NCBI RefSeq assembly: GCF_000264905.1
Contig: NW_006763138.1
Coordinates: 1,976,950-2,040,949, forward strand
Reading direction: 5' to 3'
DNA: 64,000 nt
DNA from: Stereum hirsutum FP-91666 SS1
Taxonomy: Eukaryota > Basidiomycota > Agaricomycetes > Russulales > Stereaceae
Below the pieces are notes generated by a model, which was given only the letters and a program-made list of their open reading frames with translations, did no database searches and was not told the DNA's origin. Shown here piece after piece: positions 11,010 through 24,427 of this stretch. Position 1 is the stretch's first letter; every line of letters begins with the position of its first letter. The position numbers and the translations under genes were made by a program.

Positions 11010-12549
11010 GAAATATATCTTTTTCGAGCTGCCCTGTGCTTTCGAGAGTTATTGGTGACCAGATGCGATATCTCTTCGGATTACGACCATACTGCGCACC
11101 AGACAAAAGCAACTGGACTCTCCCGGCAGTTCCGAGTGCGATGCTACGGCACTTCTGTGCTTAGTGTAATACTGGCCAGAACGCACTCTGAAATGATTGT
11201 CACGAGATTTTTATCTCTGTACGAACATCGCAGCATCAGACTGAATGAAGCGATCTGGTATCCGTAGGCCGCACACGACATAAATGCATTTATTTACTTA
11301 TACCACTCCTAGTGGTCTCGAAGTATTCCAGAATTATATTTCTGGCCAAGTTTTTGTGGCGCACTCACTTTCGAGATTGGCACCATGTGAGTTTACCATC
11401 TGATCTCTGTTTGATAACCTACGGTTCCTGTTTCAACGTAAGGTCTCGTTCATGTCTGGTCTGCTGCTTAATTCTACCATGGTGTGCGGTCTCAGAATGA
11501 AATCCCTATACCTCGACCGCGGCATCCGTGTAAGTTTGTGACATTTGACCCTCATGAAGCACCCACGAGTGGTCTCGTAGCCCGCATACGCGGGACACTC
11601 TGGTGTGCACCATAGATACCATTAGAATTTAGACGAAGCGCACAGGTTCTGCGCTGATAGCAGAAGTCGCCTCATGGTACCTCGCATCCTTTGTCCTTTA
11701 CCTCAATAACGAGAGATAGCGAACCTAGCTTTTGCTGCTAAGCACTATATACATACTTCGATATTCACGTGACTTTGAACCCGGTAAGCGCGGTGAAACT
11801 TGTCATTACGCTGTGATATGTCGCTGCGCGGCACAATATTTCGTGAAGGTGCCGTTCCTGTATACCAACTCTCTTTAGCTTCACGAACCTTGCCACTCCG
11901 CCTTTTCTCCATTACCTGAAGTCATATAAATCAGTGGAAGTCTTGTCTCTTGGAGGGCGTAGGAAGTCGTTCTCGATATACGGACGGCTCGTACCTGCAA
12001 ACCTGCTATATAGAGGCAGGGAACAGTGATGCAACTGATCCGATGTGTCTTGGCGTAGGTTAGTTATCACACCAGACTTCGCTTGTACATCTCGATAACA
12101 CGATGTTATGACTGCGCGTTCGCAAAAGGAAAAGGTGACTTTCGTCAAAGAAACGGTGTTCATTTCGAGAAAACGTTGAAGATATAATCGGCAGTTTCCA
12201 CGCCACCCACACACCACTTCGGATGTTGCGCTCATGAGTTGACAAAGTCCTTATGCTAAGTATAGACTTTACCGTAACGTCTTCCACTAGGCATTGGAAA
12301 AAAGCTGTATATATCAGATAGGCTAACCTCATCGCGGTTGGCTCTTGTCCTTGTCGGGAGCAAGTGGCGAATTGGTGATTCGATGGAGTTTTTTCGTTAG
12401 TGGACAGGCGAAGGCTGTGGAGGGGATTAAAAAGGTGGCGGTTCAGTGCTTTCAAAATGCAGACATCAGCTTCAGTGCGGACACATCATGATCAACTTCA
12501 TTAAAGTCATAAAATTAGCATAATTGGTTCGTACGGAACATGTAAATAT
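11010..12549. other. Intergenic stretch, nothing recognised
   Basis: About 1.5 kb lies between precursor gene B and the first P450 gene. The open frames are short and show no known domain or splice pattern. No tRNA or other RNA gene was seen. Confidence 0.5.
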
Positions 12550-14830
12550 TTAAGGAGTGTCGACAGTAGCTTCCATTATCATTTTCATTGCGAGTTCGTC
12601 CCTCGGTTGTACTGCACATGGGAATGGCATGGGGTGGCTGAACATACATCAGCCCAGCTATCAAGGAAGGGAACAATGGAAGCCACACTGACCTGACGTC
12701 GTCACCGACGTACTTCGGATCCACCGGGATATCGTCTCCGTTCTCGTCCTTTGCGTGTACGATGTTATATACGGATAGGATAGATGCGACGAAGAACCAG
12801 ATCGATGCGCCCGCGAGATATCGTCCTGGGCAGACTCTGGATAACGATTTGTTGGATCAGACTTCAGCAAGTGCCGGAGTATGATACTACGCGCTCATAC
12901 GTACCGTCTTCCGAATCCGAAGGCATATGGAACGTCGTCATCCGAGAGTGTTCCATTTTCAGTGATAAAACGCTCAGGCATGAACCTTTCGGGATCCGGG
13001 TAGGTCTCTGGGTCGTGAAGAATGGCCCTAAGAGCAGACGGTAAGCTGGGTTGAAAATGATCGCATTGAACCAACATCATACGCACCAAACGTTGCCCAC
13101 GACAGTCGAGCCTGCAAGACAAAATGGAAGGGAATATTAGGAACGATACAGGGAACGAAACTACAAAAGATGAATGATACGCTACCTTTCGGGATGAAGT
13201 AACCATCGTACACATCGTCTCGTACACTCGCATGAGCGATTGCCATCGGCAGGATTACATTCCATCTCAACACCTCCCGGCAGATTGCATCGATGAAAGG
13301 GAGCCGTGGGCGATCGGAGAAATCCGGAAGACGATCCCGTCCAACCACCTCGTCGATCTCGCGTTGGGCCCGCGCCTGGACGTGCGGATGGAGTAGAAGT
13401 GCTAGAATAGCGCTGGTGAGCGCTGACATGGACTACATAAGAAAACGATGATAAGGAGTAGTCGTTAGTCGGTGAGTGGGGGGAAACATCCATTAACGAC
13501 GAACTGTATCAGCTGCAGCTGGAAGAGGAAGACGACGGGACGTAAGTCCGAGGGTCAGATAGACGAACAATGATGATAACGAACCGACATGCACGTTAGC
13601 AGTGAAGCTACGGATGAGCTTTTCATCCTCGGTGATGGCTCCATGATCCGTTTTCCGTTGTAGAAGTGAATTTAACAAAGAGGGTGAAGCAGGACGTGAT
13701 GTCTTCCGCAATCATTCGTGTTAGTTTGATGACTCTAGACAGCACAGCGGACATCTCACCATGGCGGTTGTAATCGTACTAAAAGGTCCTTTCAGCAGCA
13801 TGTCGGTAAGAACCTTCGATTTTTCGGCGTATGTCTTGAACCCATTCACTACTGGGAACCACTTCGGGAAGTGTTTCACTAGGACAATTGTGATACTCAG
13901 GGGCTTGGACTAGAATGAGTGTATTGGAACGGAGACGTACAGAAAGGGAAGACATTCAATAACACGGAGCCCGGAAACAGGACGCTCCCAAGCATGATGA
14001 CGGCCTGCTCTTCAGTCTGCATATATTTCTCGGCATCGGTATCGATATCGTGTCCATAAGCGAGTTTGATTGGATAGGTAGCTCCATAGCTATCGATAAG
14101 AAAGACAATCAGGCAAAGAAAACAAGAGCAGAACCAGGGCAGATACGACTCACTGCTTGGTCAAGTGAAACACGTCATTCGGATGTTTCAAAAAGTCCTT
14201 CAAGAGACCCCTAACGAGAGACTGTTGAACGGGGTAATAACGATGGATGCTTCCCCATCGGAAATGAGTCTGGAAGAGCCGGCGATGATCCCGCCAATAG
14301 TCTGAGTAATGCATGAATCCGACACTCCAATCCCATCCCATCCTGACCGTAAGTGGAATCAGCGAAGGGACGAGAATGCAGCGAAGAAGGCGGTGTGTAC
14401 ATACAGGAATAACATCTCGAAATGTGGGCGGTCGGAATAGATGGAAGAGCGCTGCTCGAAAATGGCCTTGACGGCCTTCGCGGAGTTGACGACGACTGTC
14501 CGGGAACCTAGAACAGAGAACGAAACGACGTCGCCTGATGGCGTACCGTAGAGCAGTGTCAAACAACAGTCTTCCAGGAAGAATGACTATCAAAGACGTA
14601 CTGTGGTATTTTCGAGACCATCGTGCATATTCGATGTGTTTGGGGCCTTTCGGTACATATAAGAGATTTTTAATGCCGAGCCACGTAGGTGGACCAGGGG
14701 GATAGGATAGACGATATTGCTTGTTGCGACGGCGGACGGAATGGGCAATTACCAAGGCAAAGGTCACAAGAAGCACGCTCAGAGCTGGTAACAGGCAGCT
14801 GTGGTTGGAGTGGCGCATTGCCAAAGGCAT
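12550..14830 (-). CDS. Cytochrome P450 monooxygenase 1
   Basis: A many-exon minus-strand gene encodes an apparently complete class II microsomal P450 that would use NADPH-P450 reductase at the ER. An N-terminal hydrophobic anchor (LPALSVLLVTFALVIA) is followed by the Pro-rich hinge YPPGPPTW. Next come the family-typical IFEQRSSIYSDRP segment, an I-helix remnant ending ADT, and the K-helix EVLR. The PERF motif DPERFMPERF follows. The haem loop FGFGRR is split by an intron from VCPGRYLAGA. The C-terminus is SHPMPFPCAVQPRD and ends at TAA 12550-12552. A second possible start lies at 14818. It is closely related to the other three P450 genes here. Substrate cannot be told from sequence. Exon joins were followed by eye and look in frame throughout. 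Confidence 0.85.
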
Positions 14831-17704
14831 CCTGGATGACAGACGAGGGTAGCGGACGTTGCAGAGTTCGCGGAACTCAGCAGCGGCTCTTATGTATCGT
14901 GTTCTGCATCGGCTACCGTAGATCTCGGGACACTTCCCCTGGAGCCGTAGGTTACATTGAGGGGTACTAACTGAAACGATCGCCGAGCAGGTTTACATAC
15001 CGGTTCCATAGGCTGCGCTCACTGAGCGCCCATGCAGTTATAGACTACGGTCTGCGGCACAGAGAACAAGCCTCAGCCTGCTTGAATACCATGATCGTGG
15101 CTTCGATGAGAATAGTTTTAGCCAAGAAAACACAGGCTTCAGACGAGTCTGACTCAGTATTGAAGGGCCTCAGAAGTTAAGGCCCTGTGCAGCAACGTGT
15201 AAACGCACCATTTGCATGTGTTGTGCGCGCAGGGTTGTTCAGTCGAACGAAGTGTGCATCGCCATTTCATCTCGACGGTATGTATGAGTGGAAGAGATGT
15301 TACAGGCGGAAACAGGTTTCCACGGCGAATAGGACGTCACTGACAACCCTCGAGGCATCAGCTATGCGATGCACAATGCTGTTCGTTGGCAGTCGGAAGT
15401 CGACTCGCTCCTGGAAGGAGACTGAACGAAAGTTCACAAGGCAGACGGACAAGTACATTGGACATAGATCTCGTCCCTGTAACTCACGCATTTTCGAAAC
15501 TGACGTACCTGACGACAGCAACGGTCCCGAGCCGTTTTCACTAGAATGTCGTCCCCATTCTTCTTCGATGTCCGTCGTCTTCACGACCTGAGCTTACGCA
15601 ATGCCGAGCCCACTGGGATTTTACACATAGCTGTCATCTCGAGGAATGTTGACCGATGAACGAGTTCCGACAGAAGCTTTGAGTGTAGCCGCTGCACAGG
15701 CAGGTGAGATCGATGGAGGCCAAGGTCCTACTCAAAGTGCTTATTAACATGTCCATTTGGATCTGCCGGCGCGAGGGACAATAGGCCATAGCGAAGAATG
15801 AAGTATGCTAAAGGATTGGGAAGGAAGGAAGGAAGGAAGGTGAAGGAAGGGAGACGCGAGCATAAGAGGAGACGATCCGAGAGGTCCACGTCGCAGTCGT
15901 GAGAAGGAAAAGAAAAAGAAAATTCACGCGACTGTTGCGTGGCTTGCACATGGCACGCGGACCCACGCGCCGTCCTCCTGGGCCTTTGTCAGTGCCACTA
16001 AGTTGTGTCGCCCGTTCCGTTGAACACCTTCATTTCATTATAAGTACCTCACTGCCCTCCTCGACCTCCTTGTCTGCTTACAGCGACGAGAGACATTGGG
16101 TATGGTTGCGCAACACCCACACAAGGCGGAAGCGACCATCTACTTAGTGTGCTTTGCCAGTCGCGTGTGAGTTCATCTCCCAGTGCGCCCCTCAGCCTGA
16201 TAACTTCAAGAGGCTTAGCAATATATGTACAGAAGTACGTGGATATTTGCAATGTTGCACCATGTTGGAATTTCTCTGTGTGTGGTTGAACACGACGGCT
16301 TGAGGCTTGAATGATGGAGGGGGCCGTCTTCGGCATGCGTGTGCGAAGGTAAATCTCAATACACAAAGCTTATCGCATACATGTCCTTACCTTCAATCCT
16401 TATCCTTAAGTCATATTCACGACGTAGTTTCATCCATGGACACAAGCTGGAAGCCCGTTCAATACATCAAGAGGGATATCTTGACGTTGATGCTCGACTT
16501 CACCTTGTTCGTCGTTACTTTTCTTCCCCTTTCATTACTACTTATACGTGTCCTCTCTTCGCTCTTAGCGGCTCCAGGTAACACTCGGAGCAACGATATA
16601 CAGGCTGTAGAATGCCTTACTTGTCTCTCGACTCGCGAGGGTTCCAATCTCAAGAGATCTACTAGTGATAGTGCTGGTGGCCCAGCCAGGGGCGAGTGGT
16701 GAGGAGTGATGACATATAGTTGGTTTCCCGCGTCCTCTACGAGCGACAAGAGTGAATACGGGTGCGGCTTTGGTAATGTGAGCCCGTCCACTCACCTTCA
16801 CATCCAATATTCAACCTTCGCAAGTGGGTGCATTGGCGAAGTCACACATAACTGGACAACTTTGCGGATGCTGGATACGTACACGAAGGAGTTCTGCGTG
16901 CACATACAACTAGGTCCAGGGAGTATCGAACAAAAGTGTTAGCCGAAACATTTCGCGAGCGAGATATACTTTTGGTGTAGGCTTGTAATAAACATGAATT
17001 TTACGCGATGTTTATGTGGGATTTTTCGATCGATATTGGCGCTACCTGCAGATCTTCCAAAAGGGCTTAGCCCTGGTGACGTACTCCTGACGGGGAGTAT
17101 TCGTTTATATTTGACCGTGATGAGCGCCAATGTAGAGCGGATGAGGACAGCTCGGCCTCGTATTCACCATGCAAAATGGAAGCGCAAGAGCCTTCAAGTA
17201 AAGCGATGTCCGCACTGACCTTGCATGTTCGTGGGGTGAGAAGGTAAAACATGAACATGCACTGCGCGGCTCGCTGAGGCGATCCATGCACGAAATCACC
17301 TCCTCGAATAATACTACTGTCCTTACTACGACCATCACACTTGCTAGAGCACTTTTCGACAGTACAGGGAAAAAATATGTCTGTATTTTGTTTTTATCCG
17401 ATCAAGAGTTGAAGTAGGGACAGTTTGCATCGGCTCTTTTCGCTCTCGGTGAAGCGGTAGAAAGCCGCAAATCGGGGTGGTGTCGAGCTTGTAACAGATA
17501 AAACGGATAGCGTTTGGTGTAATTTGGTAGGACACATGCGCGCCGCATGGTCTACATGTAGCACATTCTTAGTTTCAGGGCTAAACGAGGAGCATAGAGT
17601 TAAACTACGAGATGAATATGGTCAGCTCTGAGTCTGAGCTAGTCAAAACCATGGTAGACCTACTGGACTTTTGGACATCCTATTCTCCGGGTTGAAGCCC
17701 CTCT
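14831..17704. other. Intergenic stretch with a GAAGG microsatellite
   Basis: About 2.9 kb separates P450 genes 1 and 2. A (GGAA)n tract lies near 15817-15843. A short plus-strand frame from 16436 has one hydrophobic segment (LFVVTFLPLSLLLIRVLSSL) but breaks down soon after, so it is at best a gene fragment. Nothing else was recognised. Confidence 0.45.
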
Positions 17705-20018
17705 TCACACAACGGACTCGTTCGCATGTAATGCTCTTATCAACTCCACTGCTTTCTCATCCCGTGGACGTACAGTGCATTCGAACGGCATTGGATGGCT
17801 AGCAAACATATCAGAGATTCAGTCCAGTCAAGTATCAAACATAAAAACTGAATAAACCCTACGCACCTAATACCGCTGTCTACCCATTCTGTCGTCACTT
17901 CGACTTCGTTTCCCTTCACGTCCTTCGACTTGATAATGTCAAATACAGATAAAATCGAAGCGATACTTAACCATAAGGTGGTGTTCGCAAGGTATCGACC
18001 CGGGCATATCCTGTTTAGCGGCTGGATGAGATAGACTCCTCCGATAGCCGTTGAGAGGTGACAGGTCTGTATTGGACTCGCCTTCTACCGTATCCAAATG
18101 ACGCCAGTACCTCGTCTTCGTTGAGTGTACCTTCAGCATTCATGAATCTCTCTGGGTTGAAGCGCTCAGGCTCCGGGTAGAAATCTGGGTCATGGAGTAT
18201 AGCCCTACAAAAACGAGGGTCAAAACGTCTTGGACAGAAGATGAATAACATATCAGGGATGACGCGAGTATTTCGGACGCACCAAGCATTTCCGACGACG
18301 GTCGAACCTAGATTGAGAAAGTAAAAGTAAGTATTTGCACGAAAGTCAAAAATAATTATTCCCGTATCAGATAGAACGTATACCTTTGGGGATGAAATAC
18401 CCTGCGTACACGTCGTCCTTCGTGGAAGCGTGACTAACAGCTAACGGGGTGACTGGTCTCCAGCGCATAACCTCCCTGCAGATTGCGGAAACGTACGGCA
18501 GGTTGTCCTTGTCCGAGAAATCTGGGAGCCTTTCTCTACCAACAACGAGATCGATCTCAGTTTGGGCACGCGTTTGGACTTCGGGATGGCGAACAAGAGC
18601 GACGGCGGCACCGGTGAGAGTCGCCATGGACTGAGTTGCATTGATATCAGTTGCGTATTTCGTGTACAAAAATGATATGAACGAATACTCACTGTATCTG
18701 CCGCCGCTGTATATCACAAGATACCTTGATCAGACCACTCGACAACGTATACTGACATCAAGACGTACCAATATGGATTGTCGCAAAGGTCCGCTTGATC
18801 ACGTACTCGCCGAGATCCCCTTGGCTATTCTTGTGTAGAACCTTTGCGAGAAGCGAGCAAGGAGGAGACCCAGTGGCCTGTTTCAGTGATAGATGGGTTA
18901 GTAGCAGTCATAAGTATAGGCAAAAAGAATATGAAGAACGAACCATTTCTCTCTTCGTCTTATCGAAGAGTTCGTTTCTAATGGCGTCGTTGAGACTATT
19001 ACAGTGCCTGGCGTAGTGTTTAAACGCGGAGATACCGGGGACCCATTCCGGCAAGCGACTCACTGCAAGATAGAAAATATAAGTGTATGTCATTGTTGAC
19101 GAAAGTATTCTCTATGCGACAGACAAATAACTCACAGCATGGAAAAGAATTCACGAGGAATTTGCCTGGAATCATAATCTGAGCGAGTACAGTCATTGCC
19201 TCCTCGACTTTGTGGATGAGAGGATCTCCGGTGGCGTCCACCTCATGATCGTAGGCAAGCTTCAGAGGAAGTGATCCAGCGTGACTACATCGAAATAAAA
19301 AGAATTATGAAACTCAGCATTACATGCATATGGTCTAGATACAGACTGCTTTAGGTGCTCGACAGCATTATTCGGTTCTTCGAGGAGATCGTGCAGGAGG
19401 CGTTTGCTTCGAGATATTAAGAGAGAATGATAGTTCCCTATTGCTTCCGGTCGGAAATGTTGATGGATGACACGACGATGAGCGCGCCAGGCATTGGAGT
19501 AGGGCATGAATCCGAAGTTGTAATCCCAGCCAGTGCTGAAGAGGAATGACGTTGAGTATTGAGAAGAATCAGAGGATCGAAGTAGTGAAACGTACAGATA
19601 CATCATCTCGTTGTGGGGCCTGTCGGAGTAAATAGACGATCTTTGTTCTAATAACGCTTTTACTGCTTTAGCTGAGTTGAGAACCACTGTGTGCGAGCCT
19701 GCGACATGGTAAGAGACGATATCGCCTAGAACATTATGACCAAGGAAATCAAAAGACCACATCACGTTGAGGACATTATGGGCTTGGCCTACTGTTGTAT
19801 TTTCGTGACCATTGTGCAAAGGCAAGATACGCACTTTCCTTGGGGACATCGAATATATTCCCAAAGATAGGGCGAGGTTTTGGGCCTGGAGGATATGGAG
19901 TGCTAGAGGACGGGCGGGGAGAGCGAAGGAATTTGTGTAGCCCAAGGAAGATAAAGAAAAAAAGGATGATGAGGAGAATGTCATTTTCGATATCTGCCAT
20001 AGCCATGGCCGTATGCAT
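17705..20018 (-). CDS. Cytochrome P450 monooxygenase 2
   Basis: This complete-looking P450 gene has many short introns. The ORF opens at 20018, with other in-frame ATGs at 20006 and 20000; the last gives MADIENDILLIILFFFIF as the membrane anchor. Visible motifs are YPPGPKPRPIFGN, GDIVSYHVAGSHTVVLNSAK, RSSIYSDRPHNEMMYL, WRAHRRVIHQHF, the K-helix EVMR, DPERFNPERF and the haem loop FGYGRR followed across an intron by ICPGRYLANT. The protein ends after HPMPFECTVRPRDEKA at TGA 17705-17707. It shares intron positions and the unusual IVSFH/GSHT segment with the P450 genes at 12.5, 21.9-33.1 and 47.3 kb, so the four arose by duplication. Substrate is unknown. Confidence 0.87.
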
Positions 20019-21886
20019 CTCGGGGATATAGCGTTCTGTTTCTGGGATGGTGCTGTATCGTTGCAGATGGCTGTAGCTCTGAGAGAATGTAGCGGGACTT
20101 AGGAAAGTTTAGGAAGATACTGGTCCCATACCTCGTATGTACATACTCGAATGCGGACCGCTCCAAATGACTATGTCATACCGAGAGATTATCGCATTTT
20201 CTTGGGATGCAGCGGCGATTAAGAAGCATTGCCCATCAGATGATTATCCGAGTGTGAAAGAACCTTAGGGGCCAATCCCGAAGGGTGCAATACGAGAATT
20301 AGAGACTCGAACCGCCCAATAACAAACGACGTATGTATAATAGCTGCACCAGTCATTCCCTTGGTACACTGAATCGTATACCATAAGCCGCGGACATTGA
20401 AGCAGGTGGCGGAATGGTCCAAGAGAAGATATGTTGTCGAATCGCTCGAAGCCTTACAACGTCTTCAACGTCGACTTCTATCTATATTTGTGGCAAATAC
20501 ACGGTCGGTGTTCCTTTTCATTCTCTTGTTCAGGATAAAGACGCATGGAAGCAAAACTTCGAACTATATACGCGACCATCAGTGCCTTTTCCCGTGTGAT
20601 GGCCGTGTTGATCTTGTGTGCGCTTCGCCTTTTGGTCCATTTTGCTTGTGTGGCCACACGCAACGGCTATTATGGTAGGGTTTATTTAAGAGCTCATGTT
20701 TGTGGAGTGAGATCTCGTTCATGGAGCATCGTGCGTCATCTAGAAGCAGCAAAATAATGAACCTTGAAACCAGAACTCACAGCACCGTCCCTTAGACCAC
20801 GTCTTATAGCTCGCCACGTTGTACCTGTACCACTACAGCCTCCTACTGATCAGCGTCAGCAGTCCACCGAGGCGTATGAAGTGGCTCGTATATGTGGGAG
20901 TGACGTACGAAGGCGCCGGGCCCCATGCTGTTGTGTTTGGGGTCTGAGTACTATAAGTATGAGCAGTTTTGGCGCAGGGATCGTGGAAGCAAATGAAGAT
21001 GGTGGGAGCACCAGAGACGACAAGAACGGTGGCGAGGGTCATTCTTGGGGTAATGCCAGCGCAAATATACTGAAAGGGTATTCTATTTGTGTTGTATTCG
21101 ACGAGAGTGGTGATTTCCGTGTCCTGTACGCCCCGCTATTGCTTCAGTGCGCGTTTTGGACAGAATATAAACACTACATGAGGACATGCAGCGGCACGCA
21201 CAATGCGCATCTTGGGCAGACTGGATATTTTTATGGCATCCGTATCAGTCCGCTTGTGCTAGGTAATATCCGGGAGCACCTGGGGCGCATAAATCGCAAA
21301 TGTACACTGTTTTGCGAAGTGAGCATAGGATGGCACTTGAAAAAAAGAAGTGGTTGATGAGCAGCGAATGGAATTCTCTATGCTAGTTGAGCCCAATTGG
21401 AATCGGAGTGAGCATTGGCGGAAGGAATGCGCATTTTTGTGCAACGTAACAAATCATACTCTGAATGGTCTATAGTGGTGCTTGGCAGAGAACTCTGTTG
21501 AATAATGAATGCCATTTGCAGACATCGGCCTCTCACACATTGCCTACCTTTTGCTCCGGACGTCGATATTTCAGATGGTGCAATATTGTTGATCTAGAAC
21601 ACTGGAGATTTTCTTTCCCGAGTATCGCGCTCAGTAAAGGACATCAATATCTCATATCATGGCATGTAAAGGTATCTTTCGGAAGGACGTGTTTGTGCTG
21701 ATCACAAAGCCGTCGGTGTCTCACCGAGCAAATAAAGCAGGAGAATCCGAATTGGCTTATCCAGAATCTCACAGCGTTTTAACTCTTCCGTTGCTAGTTT
21801 CTATATCAGTCATGTTCAGCACTTGATTTGAGTTCAGCTACTCACACTAGTAGTCTCTTTTTGAACTTTGTACGGATTCAATCGTA
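20019..21886. other. Intergenic stretch, nothing recognised
   Basis: About 1.9 kb lies between P450 genes 2 and 3. The longest plus-strand frame (20764-21357) has no recognisable domain, signal peptide or splice partner and is probably spurious. Confidence 0.45.
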
Positions 21887-23690
21887 CTATCCCTGATCAT
21901 CCGACCTAATCAACACTTCCGCCTCTGCATCCCTTGGATACATCGAGCATCTGAATGGCAATGGATGACTGGAAACAAGTCAACAACATTTGAGTGAGAT
22001 ATTAACATAGTTCATGCCATACCTGACGAAACTATCGACATATTCCGGCGTGACGTCTAAGTTTTTCCCTTTTGGATCTCTTGCAGGTACAACGTTGAGC
22101 ACAGCAAGGATGGAGGCTATGGTAATCCACAAGGAGTCATTGGCAAAGTGTCGCCCAGGGCATAGTCTAAAGTTAAAATGGTATGATAAGGGAAGGTAGT
22201 ATTCTGGGCTTTGATTTATTCACTCGGGAATAGAAATGCATACCTTCTCCCGAACCCGAAAGAGTATAAAACATCGTCTTCTGAAAGCATACCTTCGCTT
22301 GTGATAAAACGGTCCGGATTGAAGCTATCGGGATCGGGATAAATCTCGGGGTCGTGAAGAATGGCCCTAAAAAGCACCGTAAGCTATTGTAAGATTTTGA
22401 GCCACAGAAATACAGAGATACAGACCACGCGTTCCCAATAACAGTCGAGCCTTTGTTATGTCAAAGAAGCCCATGAAAGTTGAGAGATTAGCAATATATA
22501 GAGAGAACAAGAGGGAATTACCCTTTGGAATAAAGTAGCCGCCGTAAACATCATCTTCCGTTGACGCATGGTAGACACCAAGTGGAAGAACCAACTTCCA
22601 TCGCATGATCTCCCTGCATATGGCTGTGATATAAGGCAGCTGGTCCCTATCAGAAAAACTAGGGAGACGTCGCCTGCCAACCACGATGTCAATTTGCTCT
22701 TGACCTCGAGATTGCACGGATGGATTAAGAAGCAAAGCCAGTATACCAGTAGTCGCTGCAGACATAGACTACATGTATCGCAGAAGGTTAGCGCCATGAA
22801 ATAAATGCCAATGAGCAAATCGATTTTACAGTGTCTGAAGCGCCTGTTGTGTTGGAACATACATGTTGAGAACACCATTATATTCGTGGTAAAGATCAAT
22901 AACTTCGCACCGATATGTACTGTCGCCATAGATCTTCGAATCACATATTCCCCCAACTCGCCTCCCCCGTCACGAGAGTTTCGTCGAAGTATTTTGGCAA
23001 GTAATGAGGGGTGCTTCTCTGTTGGATTCTTGGCCTTATTGGATATCAAAATATCAGACGCAACCAATGATCCTTCAGTGACACGTTCTCACCATTTTTT
23101 CTTTGATTTCGTTGAATGGCCCGCCCTGAATCTCGTCTGTCAGTACCTTGCACTCTCTCGCTTCACGTTTGAAGCTGCTGATACCGGGGACCACCTCAGG
23201 GAATCGATTTACTATGAATTTTCCTCTTAATCAGCATGATTAATTTTGCATTGAAAGTAATTGTGAAAGAAAATGGTGGTCATAGAGCAAGGCAAATGAC
23301 TCACACAGGGGGAAAGAGTTCACCAGACGAGCGCCAGGATAAAGTACACCAGCGAGCATTGCGACGGCCTTCTCCACACGTGCAATCAGCGGATGGTTTT
23401 TGTTCATCACGTCAAGATCGTATGCAAGCTTCAGTGGTAAGGAGCCCGCATAACTAGAATCGAACGGATAAATACCAGTGTCATCGCATTAGAAAACCGA
23501 CTCCCTCCAACAGAAAGAAAGAGAAAATGTGACTTACTCTCGCAGCTGATCATATGGTTCCCCAGGCTGATCAAGGAGGGTCTTCAGGACCGTCCTGACT
23601 CGAGTGGACAGCAATGGGTGATATTCAGTAACGGCATCTGGACGGAAGTGCTGATGTATAATACGACGATGAGCTCGCCAGGAATCGGAG
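21887..23690 (-). pseudogene. Cytochrome P450 monooxygenase 3, 3' part (split by transposon)
   Basis: These are the downstream exons of a P450 gene of the same family as its neighbours. They run from the WRAHRR segment next to the transposon end, through MSAATTGILALLLNP, the K-helix EIMR, the haem loop FGFGRR and LCPGRHFAN across an intron, to SHPLPFRCSMYPRD and stop TAG at 21887-21889. The reading frame appears undamaged in this half. The matching 5' half lies 8.9 kb away at 32592-33109. Joining the halves at the 9-10 bp duplication restores a continuous YSDSWR segment, so the gene was intact when the element inserted. As it stands it cannot make a normal P450 unless the element is excised. 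Confidence 0.88.
23681..23690. repeat. Left target-site duplication of the Mutator-like element
   Basis: GGAATCGGAG occurs here and again at 32592-32601, directly flanking the element. The last G could belong to the element, so the duplication is 9 or 10 bp. Mutator-like elements typically give 9-11 bp duplications. Confidence 0.85.
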
Positions 23691-24354
23691 GAGTGCAAAT
23701 AATGTTACTTGTGCGGCACTTGTGGCGCACTTTTTCCCCCGCCAAATGAAGGCCGGCTAACTCCGAGAACGTGTCACACGCTTGAACAAAGGCGCATGGT
23801 TCCCGTGTAAGTTTCTCCTGGCACGACGTTGCGCTCCTCAACCCTTCCTGGTTATATTCATGGATTTACAGCACACGCATCCTGTAAAATGCTTTGTACA
23901 ACCCCGCTCTCTTCATAGTTACTACGTTGGCCTGTGTTTCCGTCTCTCGGAGTTGGCGAACTCATCAAGCCAGGCTCTCGGTTCCTTGCCTGCGGTTCTG
24001 AGTTTGTACCACATGTTTTTTGTTACACTCTGGTGTGCTTGAGTCTAGTAATCATCTTTCTCTTGGTTGCTTGACGCTGTCATACCACCCTTTGGGTTTT
24101 TGTTATGGCAAAGCCTCGTCACTTGCCTCAGGAGCTTGCTGGACTGCTCTCGGAGGTCTTTTGATTGGTCCCGCTGTCTCGTTCCAATTTGAATTCCGGT
24201 ATCCTCATCGTTCGAATATAGCATTCCTATCTGCCTGTTTGGACGCGAATGTGATGCACCGGCGGAGGTGCATCAAGTTCATCTCTCCTACGGATCGGAC
24301 GCCTCAGTCACTAACGATAAGTGAGTTTCCCTCGTGACCATTGGACTTGCTCAG

Positions 24355-24427
24355 CGATGACGTAGTGTTTCTGCAGCAACGTCTACTTTTCTGCCGTTCC
24401 TGCAGAAACACTACGTATACGTCATCG
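24355..24427. repeat. Strong hairpin in the element's 5' non-coding part
   Basis: CGATGACGTAGTGTTTCTGCAG at 24355-24376 is answered by CTGCAGAAACACTACG at 24400-24415 and GTCATCG at 24421-24427, with a 5 bp TATAC insertion in the second arm and a 23 bp loop. It lies about 0.7 kb inside the transposon and about 0.6 kb before the transposase start. Confidence 0.7.

Noticed and set aside
16436..16702. Short frame with one hydrophobic segment, possible gene start
   Set aside because: No convincing continuation after about 50 residues and no recognised domain; at best a fragment.
20397..20470. GGTGGCGGAATGGTCC stretch resembling the 5' part of a Leu/Ser-type tRNA
   Set aside because: No matching acceptor stem, TPsiC arm or anticodon stem could be formed downstream.
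20764..21357. 197-residue open frame between P450 genes
   Set aside because: No signal peptide, domain or splice partner; composition does not look coding.
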